From contig NZ_FTLX01000002.1 in assembly GCF_900156125.1 (NCBI RefSeq), positions 434,001-498,000 of the forward strand: DNA of 64,000 nt, read 5' to 3'. Below, one piece after another: positions 53,618-62,433 of this stretch; position 1 is the stretch's first letter, and every line of letters starts with the position of its first letter. A program made the position numbers and the translations under genes. The DNA is from Domibacillus enclensis (GTDB taxonomy: Bacteria > Bacillota > Bacilli > Bacillales > Domibacillaceae). The notes beneath the pieces were generated by a model. It saw nothing but the letters and a program-made list of their open reading frames with translations. It ran no database searches and was not told the DNA's origin.

Positions 53618-53765
53618 GAACATAGTCGGGGCGGCTTCTACAGGACTGCGCGTTCGGAGGGGCGGGCGGTGAGCTAACTTTTGTCGCTACGCTCCAAAAG
53701 TGGATCTCACCTGACCCGCTTGATCCCTCCCGAGTCTTCGTCCTGCGCCAGCCGCCCTGGTGGGG
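53618..53765. repeat. Large imperfect intergenic palindrome
   Basis: About 150 bases fold back on themselves: GGGGCGGCT pairs with AGCCGCCCT, AGGACTGCGCG with CGTCCTGCG-type sequence, GGAGGGGCGGGCGGTGAG with CTCACCTGACCCGCTTGATC plus CCTCC, and CTAACTTTTG with CAAAAGTGGA at the tip around TCGCTACG. It is far more GC-rich than its surroundings and has no coding frame. It resembles the GC-rich palindromic repeats scattered in intergenic DNA of several bacilli. Confidence 0.65.
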
Positions 53766-53887
53766 AGGAAGAGCAGATTGCAAAATTAAAAATGGAAATG
53801 GTTCTGAGTGGAAAGAAAGCGATGAGAACCTCCTGATTTCCATCATATAGGAAAAGCGGGATTCCTTCTCGATGTCACATGTTTTCA

Positions 53888-54013
53888 AGAATAGCCGGCA
53901 GCCCGGAGCCCCTGAATGTTCTTTTTGAGAAAAACAGCCTATTCCTTGCTAAGAAAAAGGAAACAATCTCGAAAAAACATCTGGTTCCTCTTGACCAGTT
54001 TTTTTCAACACTA
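53888..54013. repeat. Dispersed intergenic repeat, copy B
   Basis: This is the second copy of the sequence at 7966-8095, in the same orientation, about 46 kb away. It again ends TTTTTTCAACACTA right before a terminator hairpin. The frame MFFLRKTAYSLLRKRKQ visible here is not kept in copy A, so coding is unlikely. Confidence 0.7.
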
Positions 54014-54043
54014 TGAGAACCGGTCCACTGCCGGTTCTTTTTT
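54014..54043. terminator. Hairpin following repeat copy B
   Basis: Stem GAACCGG/CCGGTTC with loop TCCACTG and six Ts. It resembles the cccB terminator at 53516, as if the two flank an inserted segment. Confidence 0.7.
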
Positions 54044-54097
54044 GTGCATAAAAAGGCTGTTTTTTCCGCACCCTACTAAAAAAAGGGGGAAAAGACG

Positions 54098-55573
54098 ATG
54101 TCCTGGCGGAAACGAGAGGCTCCAGGCCCTTTCTCTGAGCATCCAGCGGAGAACGCCGATCAGTTTACACATTTATTCAGCCAGTCAAGTGATCTGAAAA
54201 ATCGACCCTTTACATTCGGAAAGACATCGGGTGTTCTCGTTTATATTGAAACACTCGTTGATGCGACCCGTGTGGAAGAGCACATATTGCGTCCGCTGTC
54301 CGTCCATTCTTATAAAGAGCCGTCTGATGCGTTAACCGTTCTGGAATTCACAGAAGCGCAGAATCATGATAAAGCAGCTCAAGCCTTGCTTCAAGGAAAG
54401 GTATTGGTGTTTTTCGAGGGCGACCGGACGTGCCGCGTATGCGGTTCCGAGAAAGTGGCGCTGCGGGCGATTACCGAACCGATGAACGAAAAGGTCGTCC
54501 GGGGCGCTCACGACGGTTTTGTCGAAAATTTAAGTACAAACATATACTTGCTTCGGCGGCGTGTGGAGACAAAGGAGCTGGTAATCGAATACACGATAGA
54601 AGGAAAAAAATCAAATACAAAGATGGCGATTGCGTACCAGAAAGACATCGCAGACCCGGAGCTGGTGAAGGAAATGAAGCGGCGTATTTCGTGTATCGAC
54701 CTTGATATGGCTTTTAGCCCCGGATATGTGGAGGAGATGGTGGAGGATTCATCGTTATCTCCTTTTCCTCAACTGCTGAATACAGAGCGGCCGGACCGGG
54801 CAGTGGCAAATTTGCTGGAGGGGCGTATTTTGCTTTTTGGCGATGGGAGTCCAACGTGTCTCATTTTGCCGGTCACGTTTTTTTCTTTTTATCAGTCGCC
54901 GGATGATTATAACAGCCGGTCCATTGCCGGCTCCTTTTATCGGCTGCTTCGTCTGTTTGCCTTTATGATCGCGGTGGCGCTGCCTGCTTTGTACATTGCG
55001 GTTGTGAGCTTTCACCTTGAAGTAGTGCCGGGCGGACTCGTTCTTCAAATGAAAGGGTCGATTGAAGAGCTTCCATACCCGCCGCTTTTAGAAGCACTCT
55101 TTATGGAGCTGACGATTGAGCTGATTCGGGAAGCCGGTATCCGCCTTCCGACACCAATCGGCCAAACCATTGGGATTGTAGGCGGGCTGGTCATTGGAGA
55201 TGCGGTTGTAAGTGCGGGACTCGTTTCGAATATTACGATTATTGTAGTCGCGTTAACGGCTGTTGCCTCCTTTGTTGTGCCTTCTAGTGAAATGAATACA
55301 TCACTGCGCCTGCTTCGGTTTCCGCTCATGGTTGCCACATCGATTTTCGGATTTTACGGCCTTGTCTTTGGCTTCATGATCTTGTTTATCCACTTGTGCA
55401 AGCTAGAATCTCTAGGCAAGCCCTATTTCTCGCCGGCAGCGCCGTTGCGGGTGGCCGATTTGAAGGATACACTCATCCGCCGGTCTGTATGGCGACAAAA
55501 TACCCGTCCTGTAGACGTTTCTGCCCAGGAAAACGTAAAGGAAAATGATTCGCGGGAGTGGGCAGACAAATGA
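54098..55573 (+). CDS. gerKA: GerA-family germinant receptor A subunit
   Basis: The 491-residue protein has the hydrophilic N-terminal half of GerA-type A subunits, the stretch SSLSPFPQLLNTERPDRAVA and four to five membrane segments (YIAVVSFHLEVVPGGLVLQM; EAGIRLPTPIGQTIGIVGGL). It acts in the inner spore membrane with B and C subunits to sense nutrients. Which receptor (GerA, GerB or GerK) cannot be told by eye; the symbol is provisional. It overlaps the B gene by four bases. Confidence 0.88.
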   Translation: MSWRKREAPGPFSEHPAENADQFTHLFSQSSDLKNRPFTFGKTSGVLVYIETLVDATRVEEHILRPLSVHSYKEPSDALTVLEFTEAQNHDKAAQALLQGKVLVFFEGDRTCRVCGSEKVALRAITEPMNEKVVRGAHDGFVENLSTNIYLLRRRVETKELVIEYTIEGKKSNTKMAIAYQKDIADPELVKEMKRRISCIDLDMAFSPGYVEEMVEDSSLSPFPQLLNTERPDRAVANLLEGRILLFGDGSPTCLILPVTFFSFYQSPDDYNSRSIAGSFYRLLRLFAFMIAVALPALYIAVVSFHLEVVPGGLVLQMKGSIEELPYPPLLEALFMELTIELIREAGIRLPTPIGQTIGIVGGLVIGDAVVSAGLVSNITIIVVALTAVASFVVPSSEMNTSLRLLRFPLMVATSIFGFYGLVFGFMILFIHLCKLESLGKPYFSPAAPLRVADLKDTLIRRSVWRQNTRPVDVSAQENVKENDSREWADK

Positions 55574-56655
55574 AAACACGCATGATTGAACCGCATCAGC
55601 TGTTTTTCATAATTGTTCAAACGCAAATCGGCATTGGCATCCTGTCTCTGCCTTTTGTCGTTCATGAAATAGCCGGGAAGGACGGCTGGCTGTCTATATT
55701 ACTCGCAGGCCTTTTCGTTCAAATCGGAACGCTTGTCATGGTCGCGCTTGCTGCCCGCTTCCCGGATAAAACGCTGTATGATTACATGCCGATTGTGATT
55801 GGAAAATGGCTAAGCCGTTTGATGATTGTTTTGTTTACTCTTTTCTTTTTTTTCACGTCTATTCAGGTTTTATCCAATTTTTTAATCTTTACGTCTATTT
55901 GGGTGTTCCCGAGGACACCTCCGCTTGTCTTTGCCGTTATAACCGCGGGCATTACGGTCTATCTTATCCGTGAAAACATACAGGTTATTGCCCGTTTTTA
56001 TGTACTCGCTTCCTTTTTGCTTGTCGGTATTTTAATGGTGTTTGTGTTTATGGTGCAATATTTGAACTGGTACAATATCCTGCCGGTTGGATCAGAGGGT
56101 GCAAAAGCGATCTTGAAAGGGTCCGGGCAGGCGTTATTTTCTCTGTCAGGGTTTGAGTTTTTGCTGTGGCTGTTTCCGTTAACGAAGGCGCCTGTTAAAA
56201 CAAAATGGAAGATAGCGGCGGGTGCAAGTCTTTTTTCAACCATTATATACACAGCGCTTGCTCTGTTCTCGTATGCGTTTTTTAGTGACGAAGAGCTGAA
56301 AATTGTCCCTGAGCCGGTTATTTATATGGTGAAAGCCGTTGAGCTAACCATTATTGAACGGATTGATCTCGTCTTTTTGTCGTTATGGGCCGTGTTCGCT
56401 ATCACTTCTTTTATGAGCTATTTATATATGGCTGCATCTGGAGCAGCTATTTTGGTGAAAGCATCCAATCACAGGTCCTCGGTTTATACACTGGCTGTGC
56501 TATCGATTCCAGCAGCATTGCTGATCAAAAGCCCTCTTGATTTGGACGCCTACGGAGGAAAAATCAATCTGGCGTCACCGGTGTTTTTATTCGCCATTCC
56601 TTTTGTCATCTGGGTCGTAGCCCTGCTTCGAAAGAAAAAGGAGGAAACAAGTTGA
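55570..56655 (+). CDS. gerKB: GerA-family germinant receptor B subunit
   Basis: The 361-residue protein has about ten membrane helices of the amino-acid permease type (HQLFFIIVQTQIGIGILSLP at the start). The B subunit supplies the germinant-binding site. The ATG at 55570 overlaps the A-subunit stop (ATGA). The long gap-free operon and shared direction support a complete receptor. Confidence 0.9.
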   Translation: MKTRMIEPHQLFFIIVQTQIGIGILSLPFVVHEIAGKDGWLSILLAGLFVQIGTLVMVALAARFPDKTLYDYMPIVIGKWLSRLMIVLFTLFFFFTSIQVLSNFLIFTSIWVFPRTPPLVFAVITAGITVYLIRENIQVIARFYVLASFLLVGILMVFVFMVQYLNWYNILPVGSEGAKAILKGSGQALFSLSGFEFLLWLFPLTKAPVKTKWKIAAGASLFSTIIYTALALFSYAFFSDEELKIVPEPVIYMVKAVELTIIERIDLVFLSLWAVFAITSFMSYLYMAASGAAILVKASNHRSSVYTLAVLSIPAALLIKSPLDLDAYGGKINLASPVFLFAIPFVIWVVALLRKKKEETS

Positions 56656-57743
56656 AAGGATTACTGCTTATGCTGCCCTTGCTGCTTTTAACAGCTGGGT
56701 GTTGGGATGAACGCCAGCTGAAGGATGCCCATTTAACATTTGCGACGGGCGTTGATGTTCCGAAAGAGGGGAAAGTGGACGTAACGATGGCGTTTCCAGA
56801 AGCGGGTACGGAAATGACGCCTGCGACAACAAAGCAGGTTTTAACAGGATCCGGTCACACGTTCAGACAAAGTGCAGCTTCAGTCGATAAAAAAATTGGC
56901 GGCGGGCTGGACATGTCGAAGCTTCGCGTGCTGATGATCGGCTCAGAAACCGCCAAACAGGATATTTATCCCTTGTTAGATGCATTGTACAGAAATCCGT
57001 CCAGTCCATTAAATGCCAAAGTGGTGGTTACGGAAGGAGAAGCATCCTCTTACTTTCAGCATGAAATTAAGGGAGAAGAACTGTTCAGCCGTTATTACAG
57101 GCAACTGATTGAAAGCGGAGAAGACCGCTCTATTATTCCGTTGACTAATTTGCAGCTGGTCTGTTCTCCGTTATTTGATAAAGGAACAGATGCAATGCTC
57201 CCCATCATTGCGTATGAAGAAAACGATCAGTCGGCTAAAATAAAAGGAACCGCCCTGTTTCATGACCGGAAGATGACAGGTGAAATTTCGGCCAATGAAA
57301 CATCTGCTCTTTTAATGATGATGAATAAAAAACAAAAAGAACTGAGCTTCACACTGCCGGCAGGGGAACAAGACCATATGACCGTTGAAGTTAAAAAAGT
57401 AAAAACAAAACTGAAGGTCGATGTAGCAGCTGATCAAAAAGTGAAAACGGATATCGACATGAATGTGCAGATCAGTGTATTAGAATACCCGCCAGATAAT
57501 TTAGATCAAGAGGAAAAAATAAAAACTCTTAATGAAACAACAGAAAAGGAGCTTGAGCGGCTGATGGGGCGGACGGTCCGTAAACTGCAGGAGGCCAATT
57601 GTGATGCGATGGGCATCGGCAGAAGAATCATTGCAAAAGATCCAGACCAATTCGAAAAGATGGATTGGTCGAATGCGTATCCAGAGTCTGACATAAACGT
57701 AAAAGTAAACGTCGAAATTATTGGCAATGGCATTATTTTGTAG
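56652..57743 (+). CDS. gerKC: GerA-family germinant receptor C subunit, lipoprotein
   Basis: The 363-residue protein starts at TTG 56652, behind AAAGGAGG and overlapping the B stop by four bases. It has a lipoprotein signal with lipobox LTAGC followed by WDERQLKD, the classic GerC start, and three alternating domains ending in NVKVNVEIIGNG. It completes the A-B-C receptor. Confidence 0.92.
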   Translation: MKGLLLMLPLLLLTAGCWDERQLKDAHLTFATGVDVPKEGKVDVTMAFPEAGTEMTPATTKQVLTGSGHTFRQSAASVDKKIGGGLDMSKLRVLMIGSETAKQDIYPLLDALYRNPSSPLNAKVVVTEGEASSYFQHEIKGEELFSRYYRQLIESGEDRSIIPLTNLQLVCSPLFDKGTDAMLPIIAYEENDQSAKIKGTALFHDRKMTGEISANETSALLMMMNKKQKELSFTLPAGEQDHMTVEVKKVKTKLKVDVAADQKVKTDIDMNVQISVLEYPPDNLDQEEKIKTLNETTEKELERLMGRTVRKLQEANCDAMGIGRRIIAKDPDQFEKMDWSNAYPESDINVKVNVEIIGNGIIL

Positions 57744-57771
57744 CGTCCATTTATTGGACGTTCTTTTTTTT
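57744..57771 (+). terminator. Terminator after the germinant receptor operon
   Basis: Stem CGTCCA/TGGACG with loop TTTAT and eight Ts. Confidence 0.75.
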
Positions 57772-57829
57772 GTTGAATATTGTCGATTTTTGTTACGTGA
57801 TGAAATGAATCTGTAACACATTCTTTTCA

Positions 57830-57856
57830 TTGTGACAAAAGAAAGAGTGCTATAAT
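57830..57856 (+). promoter_or_regulatory. Extended -10 promoter of ftsEX
   Basis: TGC-TATAAT with a TTGTGA 15 bases upstream, 60 bases before ftsE. The extended -10 makes up for the short spacer. Confidence 0.55.
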
Positions 57857-57916
57857 GTTTTTTGGGCAGCGAATCAGGGTATAGAACCGCCCGAATTAAC
57901 GAAACAAGGTGATTCA

Positions 57917-58603
57917 ATGATCGAAATGAAGGACGTGACAAAAAAATACCCGAATGGAGTCACTGCACTCTCAGGGATTGACGTCACGATAAAGCAAGGG
58001 GAATTCGTTTATATTGTCGGTCCGAGCGGTGCCGGGAAGTCGACATTTATTAAATTAGTATACCGTGAAGAAAGACCATCAAGCGGTACGGTGGTGATAG
58101 GCGGTATTAATACAGCAACATTAAAGGCTCGGTCGATTCCGGCGCTTCGCCGAAAAGTGGGCGTCGTCTTCCAGGACTTTAAGCTTTTGCCGCTTCTAAA
58201 TGTGTATGAAAATGTGGCGTTTGCGCTTGAAGTGATAGAGGAAGAGCCGGCTGTGATCCGAAAGCGCGTCATGGAAGTACTGGATTTAGTCGGTTTGAAG
58301 CATAAAGCCCGTATGCTGCCGACAGAATTATCCGGCGGTGAGCAGCAGCGGATCGCGATTGCCCGTTCAATTGTCAACAATCCGAAAGTCGTAATTGCGG
58401 ATGAGCCGACAGGGAATCTGGACCCGGATACGTCATGGGATATTATGAAATTATTTGAAACGATCAATGAGCGCGGGACGACAATTGTGATGGCGACCCA
58501 TAACAAGGACATCGTCAATACGATTCGCCGCCGCGTCATTGCGATCGAAAATGGGCGCATTGCCCGGGATGAACAGCGGGGTGATTACGGCTATGAAGCC
58601 TAG
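57917..58603 (+). CDS. ftsE: Cell division ABC transporter ATPase FtsE
   Basis: The 228-residue ATPase has Walker A GPSGAGKSTFIKL, the Q loop VFQDFKLLP, signature LSGGEQQRIAIARS and Walker B VVIADEPTGNLD. With FtsX it controls cell-wall hydrolases rather than transport. It overlaps ftsX by 11 bases. Confidence 0.97.
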   Translation: MIEMKDVTKKYPNGVTALSGIDVTIKQGEFVYIVGPSGAGKSTFIKLVYREERPSSGTVVIGGINTATLKARSIPALRRKVGVVFQDFKLLPLLNVYENVAFALEVIEEEPAVIRKRVMEVLDLVGLKHKARMLPTELSGGEQQRIAIARSIVNNPKVVIADEPTGNLDPDTSWDIMKLFETINERGTTIVMATHNKDIVNTIRRRVIAIENGRIARDEQRGDYGYEA

Positions 58604-59477
58604 AACATTCCGTCGTCATTTTAGAGAAAGTTTTAAAAACCTGCGCCGCAACGGCTGGATGACATTTGCGGCTGTTTCAGCTGTCACGGTGACGTTGCTG
58701 CTGACCGGTATCTTCCTGGTCATCATGCTAAACCTGAATAAAATCGGAACTGACATTGAAAATGATGTCGAAGTCCGTGTTCACGTTAAACTTGATGCAA
58801 CAGAAGCCGATAAAGAGCAGCTGAGAACCCAGATAGAAGGACTTCCGGAAGTGGAAAGCGTCGCGTATTCATCCAAGGAAGAGGAGCTGCAGAACATAAT
58901 TAATGATATGGGCAGCGACTTTACCTTGTTTGAGCAAAGCAATCCGCTATATGATGTATTTATCGTGAAAACAGCGCGTCCACAGGATACACCGGACGCA
59001 GCGCGGAAAATTAAGCAATTTGAACAAACGGAAACAGCAGTCTTTGGAGAAGAAAAGGTTGAAAATTTATTCAGCTTTATGAAAACCGCACGAAACGTCG
59101 GCATTGTCCTCGTAGCAGGCCTTCTGTTTACCGCGATGTTCCTTATCTCCAATACAATTAAAATCACCATTTTTGCCCGTCGCAAAGAAATTGAGATTAT
59201 GAAGCTCGTCGGCGCAACAAACTGGTTTATCCGCTGGCCGTTTTTGCTAGAAGGATTGTGGATTGGTCTGCTTGGCTCTATTATTCCAATTGCAGCTGTA
59301 GCCGTTGGATATTATTATGCGGAACAGGCGATTTCGGCCAAGCTGGCTGCTCATTTTATTGAGTTTCTCGGCTATATTCCGCTCGTCGTGCCAGTAACCG
59401 CACTTATGCTCGCCATTGCCGTATTTATCGGCATTTGGGGCAGCTTTATTTCAGTCAGACGCTTTTTGAATGTATAA
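58593..59477 (+). CDS. ftsX: Cell division protein FtsX
   Basis: The 294-residue membrane protein has four helices and the FtsX core (FRESFKNLRRNGWMTFAAVS; IFARRKEIEIMKLVGATNWF; RWPFLLEGLWIGLLGS). The extracellular loop of about 110 residues after helix 1 is where the hydrolase docks. The ATG at 58593 lies inside the end of ftsE and follows GGGGTGA. Confidence 0.96.
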   Translation: MKPRTFRRHFRESFKNLRRNGWMTFAAVSAVTVTLLLTGIFLVIMLNLNKIGTDIENDVEVRVHVKLDATEADKEQLRTQIEGLPEVESVAYSSKEEELQNIINDMGSDFTLFEQSNPLYDVFIVKTARPQDTPDAARKIKQFEQTETAVFGEEKVENLFSFMKTARNVGIVLVAGLLFTAMFLISNTIKITIFARRKEIEIMKLVGATNWFIRWPFLLEGLWIGLLGSIIPIAAVAVGYYYAEQAISAKLAAHFIEFLGYIPLVVPVTALMLAIAVFIGIWGSFISVRRFLNV

Positions 59478-59513
59478 AGAAAAAAACGTACAGGGATGAG
59501 AGGGGTCAATCAG

Positions 59514-60878
59514 TTGAAAAGACGTTCATTTACGGCGTTTGCAGTTGCAGCGTCACTCGGATTCAGCCTTGCAGGGGGGGCTTCTGCTGAGAGCTTATCA
59601 GATCTTCAAAAGCGTCAGCAGCAAATTGAATCACAGAAATCTGATATTCAAAACAGCATTACACAAAAAGAACAAACGATTACAGAGCTTCAAAAGGAGC
59701 AGGACAGCGTAACCGCCCAAATTCGTCAATTAGACAGCAAGATTACAGAGTCAGAATCAAAGATTCGGGCAAAGGAGCAAGAGATTGCCGATACAAAAGC
59801 AGAGATCGAGCGGCTTCGAGCAGAAATTGAAGAGTTGAAGATTCGCATTGCTGAGCGTACGGTTGTACTAGAAGACCGTGCCCGCTCGATTCAGCAAAGC
59901 GGCGGCTCGGCTAATTACATTGACGTCCTTTTAGGAGCGGAAAGCTTCAGCGATTTCGTCAACCGGGCAACAGCCGTTACGACGCTTGTCAATGCAGACA
60001 AGGATATTTTGCAGCAGCAGGAAAACGATAAAAAGCAGCTGGAAGAAAGCGAACGGAAAGTAAAAGAACAGCTTGCCAGTTTGGAAGAGATGCTGGCGGA
60101 GCTTGAAAAAATGAATGCGGAGCTTCAAAAGCAGCGGACAGAGAAAGACAATGTGATGAAGGGGCTCGTTGCAGATGAACACGAGGCTCATGATCATAAG
60201 CTGAACCTTGAAGAAGAACAAGAGCTGCTGGATTCACAGCAGGCGTCCATTCAAGCCGCTATTCAAGCCGAAAAAGAGCGCATCGCTGAACAAGAGCGTG
60301 CCGCAGCAGCTGCTGCAGCGGCTAAAAAGAAAGCGGAGCAAGAAGCTGCCGCAGCCGCAGCAGCAAAAGCAAAAGCGAAGGCTTCCGCATCAGCCGCATC
60401 AGCTTCTGTCCCACAAGCAGCCGCCTCAGAGCCAGAGCCTGAAGCGGAACCCGTTGTTCAGGCAGCACCTGCAGATTCGGGCGGCATGTTTATGCGACCG
60501 GCACAGGGAACGTTCACATCAGGTTATGGCCAGCGTTCGTTAGGGGATCATAAAGGTGTGGATATTGCTCAAGCCGGAAGCGGTGTACCGATTGTTGCAG
60601 CCGCAGACGGTGTTGTCAGCCGTTCGTATTATTCGGATACTTATGGAAATGCGATTTTGATTTCCCATTCGATTAACGGACAAGTATACACAACCGTTTA
60701 CGCTCATCTGTCTGAGCGCCTGGTGAATGGCGGCAGTGTATCCAAGGGCCAGACGATTGGCTACATGGGGAACACAGGACGTTCATACGGCCAGCATTTG
60801 CATTTTGAAATTCATAAAGGTCCATGGACGGTTGGAAAAGAAAATGCGGTTGACCCCGCTCAATACATTAATTTTTAA
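59514..60878 (+). CDS. Coiled-coil M23 peptidoglycan hydrolase linked to FtsEX
   Basis: The 454-residue exported protein has a signal peptide (MKRRSFTAFAVAASLGFSLA, cut after ASA), a coiled coil of about 220 residues, an Ala/Lys- and Pro-rich linker, and a C-terminal LytM domain with zinc ligands in GDHKGVDIAQ, VYAHLSER and GQHLHFEIH. This EnvC-like layout, directly downstream of ftsEX, marks it as the hydrolase gated by FtsX. In B. subtilis that role belongs to CwlO, which has an NlpC/P60 domain instead. A TTG start at 59514 follows GAGGGG by eight bases. Confidence 0.88.
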   Translation: MKRRSFTAFAVAASLGFSLAGGASAESLSDLQKRQQQIESQKSDIQNSITQKEQTITELQKEQDSVTAQIRQLDSKITESESKIRAKEQEIADTKAEIERLRAEIEELKIRIAERTVVLEDRARSIQQSGGSANYIDVLLGAESFSDFVNRATAVTTLVNADKDILQQQENDKKQLEESERKVKEQLASLEEMLAELEKMNAELQKQRTEKDNVMKGLVADEHEAHDHKLNLEEEQELLDSQQASIQAAIQAEKERIAEQERAAAAAAAAKKKAEQEAAAAAAAKAKAKASASAASASVPQAAASEPEPEAEPVVQAAPADSGGMFMRPAQGTFTSGYGQRSLGDHKGVDIAQAGSGVPIVAAADGVVSRSYYSDTYGNAILISHSINGQVYTTVYAHLSERLVNGGSVSKGQTIGYMGNTGRSYGQHLHFEIHKGPWTVGKENAVDPAQYINF

Positions 60879-60883
60879 CAGGT

Positions 60884-60918
60884 GCCTGTCTCCTATTCGG
60901 AGACAGGTCCTTTTTTGC
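60884..60918 (+). terminator. Terminator after the M23 hydrolase gene
   Basis: Stem GCCTGTCTCC/GGAGACAGG with a short loop and six Ts. Confidence 0.85.
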
Positions 60919-60997
60919 ATAGATGGGTGCCGAGCCCGTTCAACTTTTTCCTCTGCGCATACGATGTAAGTGTAGTGGAGAAGGAGGTGGAATAAAC

Positions 60998-61105
60998 ATG
61001 GGTGAACATAAAGATAACGGATACGGAAGCGGCTTTGCTTTGGTAGTCGTGTTGTTTATTTTGCTTATTATTGTCGGTGCCGCGTATATTGGCTGGGGAA
61101 GCTAA
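60998..61105 (+). CDS. YjcZ-family small sporulation protein
   Basis: The 35-residue peptide has a Gly/Asn-rich start ([20 protein letters not shown]), one membrane helix and ends YIGWGS. This is the YjcZ/YrzQ pattern of tiny, probably spore-associated membrane peptides. AAGGAGGTGG gives a strong ribosome binding site. Function is unknown. Confidence 0.8.
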   Translation: MGEHKDNGYGSGFALVVVLFILLIIVGAAYIGWGS

Positions 61106-61115
61106 TTAAGGGGTG

Positions 61116-61144
61116 AGAGGCTGCGGAAAAGCAGCCTCTTTTTG
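61116..61144 (+). terminator. Terminator after the YjcZ-like gene
   Basis: Stem GAGGCTGC/GCAGCCTC with loop GGAAAA and five Ts. Confidence 0.85.
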
Positions 61145-61238
61145 CTGGGATTATCGGAGAATCGACACTTTTTCATACGGGTATATGTATATAATGAAGA
61201 GAGAATCATCGTATGCTATGATGGAAAGGATCGTGAAA

Positions 61239-61808
61239 ATGGATATTGTTCAAATTGGGAATGTAACACTTCCTGCTGTACAGCCGGCAGCAGCGATTGC
61301 GCTGTTCGGCTCGTGGCTGTATGCCCGCATGAAGCTCGGAAAATCGTTTTCTGAGCACATAAGCAACGCATTTTTCCTGTTTATTGCTGTTTGGAAAGTA
61401 AGTGTTGTGTTGTTTCAATTGGAGCTGGTCATAGAAGCTCCGCTGTCGCTGCTTTATTTTAATGGAGGAACAAAGGGCTTTGTTCTCGGTCTTGCCGCTG
61501 CGCTTGCCTATATGTGGAGGAAAAAGATGTCCACTCATAAATCGCTGCTCGTTTGGGCCGTTGTGATGATCCTTTATCCGCTTGCCCTTGCTTTTTTAAG
61601 CAGTGAATGGACGTATTGGCACGCCGTTCAAGCGGCGGGAAGTCTTCTTTTTTTCTTTGTGGTGAAGGAAGGAATTGAGCGTGCGCTCGTGCTGCTGCTT
61701 TTCTGGCAGCTGCTGTTTTTCTCAGCAGAGGATCAGCTCATAAGCGTCACCGCCCTTGCATACATAATCGTAACAGCTTATTTGATCGTTTGGAGGAAGA
61801 AAACATGA
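61239..61808 (+). CDS. Integral membrane protein coupled to a thioredoxin-like gene
   Basis: The 189-residue protein has about six hydrophobic segments and no soluble domain (ALFGSWLYARMKLGKSFSEH; FNGGTKGFVLGLAAALAYMW). I do not recognise the family. The start at 61239 has AAAGGAT ahead; TATAAT at about 61192 is the likely -10. The stop overlaps the start of the next gene (ATGA), so it probably works with the TlpA-type protein, perhaps in extracytoplasmic disulfide chemistry. Confidence 0.65.
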   Translation: MDIVQIGNVTLPAVQPAAAIALFGSWLYARMKLGKSFSEHISNAFFLFIAVWKVSVVLFQLELVIEAPLSLLYFNGGTKGFVLGLAAALAYMWRKKMSTHKSLLVWAVVMILYPLALAFLSSEWTYWHAVQAAGSLLFFFVVKEGIERALVLLLFWQLLFFSAEDQLISVTALAYIIVTAYLIVWRKKT

Positions 61809-62344
61809 ACAAAAAATGGTTTGGTGTGCTTTTAATTGTGCTGCTGATCGGCATTGCCGGCTTTAATTTGTACAATGACCGCAAGGAAGTAACAGAAATT
61901 GATTCAACCGGCATTGCTGTTAGTGATGATCAAACGGGTATTGCCCTTGGCGACAGAGCGCCGGATTTCAAGCTGCAGACGATGGATGGTGAAGAGGTGA
62001 ATCTTTCCGATTACAAAGGGAAAAAGGTGTTTTTAAATTTCTGGGCGACGTGGTGCCCGCCGTGTAAAGCAGAAATGCCTCATATGCAGGCGTTTTATGA
62101 GGAGCAGCCGGAGGACGTCGAGATACTGGCTGTGAATTTAGAAGAAAGCACAGAAAAAGCTGCTGACTTCGCCAAGCAGTACGAGTTAACCTTTCCCATT
62201 TTGATGGATGCGGACGGTACGGTTGCGGAGACATATGAAGTGTACACGATTCCGACTACGTATGTACTGAACGAAGATGGGACGGTTCATCAAAAAATTG
62301 TCGGGCCGATGGATGAGCCGATGATGCAGGAGTTAATCAAGTAA
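61805..62344 (+). CDS. TlpA/ResA-family thiol-disulfide oxidoreductase
   Basis: The 179-residue protein has one N-terminal membrane anchor and an extracytoplasmic thioredoxin fold with the active site NFWATWCPPCKAEMP and cis-proline in YTIPTTYVLNEDG. ResA and StoA have this layout and reduce disulfides in cytochrome c or spore proteins. Which partner applies here is not clear. GGAGGAAG precedes the start. Confidence 0.87.
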   Translation: MNKKWFGVLLIVLLIGIAGFNLYNDRKEVTEIDSTGIAVSDDQTGIALGDRAPDFKLQTMDGEEVNLSDYKGKKVFLNFWATWCPPCKAEMPHMQAFYEEQPEDVEILAVNLEESTEKAADFAKQYELTFPILMDADGTVAETYEVYTIPTTYVLNEDGTVHQKIVGPMDEPMMQELIK

Positions 62345-62348
62345 TCAG

Positions 62349-62385
62349 CTCGATCCCCCTCTGAAGAAGGGGGATTTGTTTTTGT
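62349..62385 (+). terminator. Terminator after the thioredoxin-like gene
   Basis: Stem ATCCCCCT/AGGGGGAT with loop CTGAAGA and a T-rich tail. Confidence 0.8.
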
Positions 62386-62433
62386 TCAATTTTCGGAATA
62401 TAATGAACAGGTGAGTGAAAAGGAGTGGAAATG

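Noticed and set aside
53916-54197. Plus-strand frame of 93 residues over repeat copy B
   Set aside because: The frame is broken in repeat copy A and it runs through a terminator into the gerKA start.
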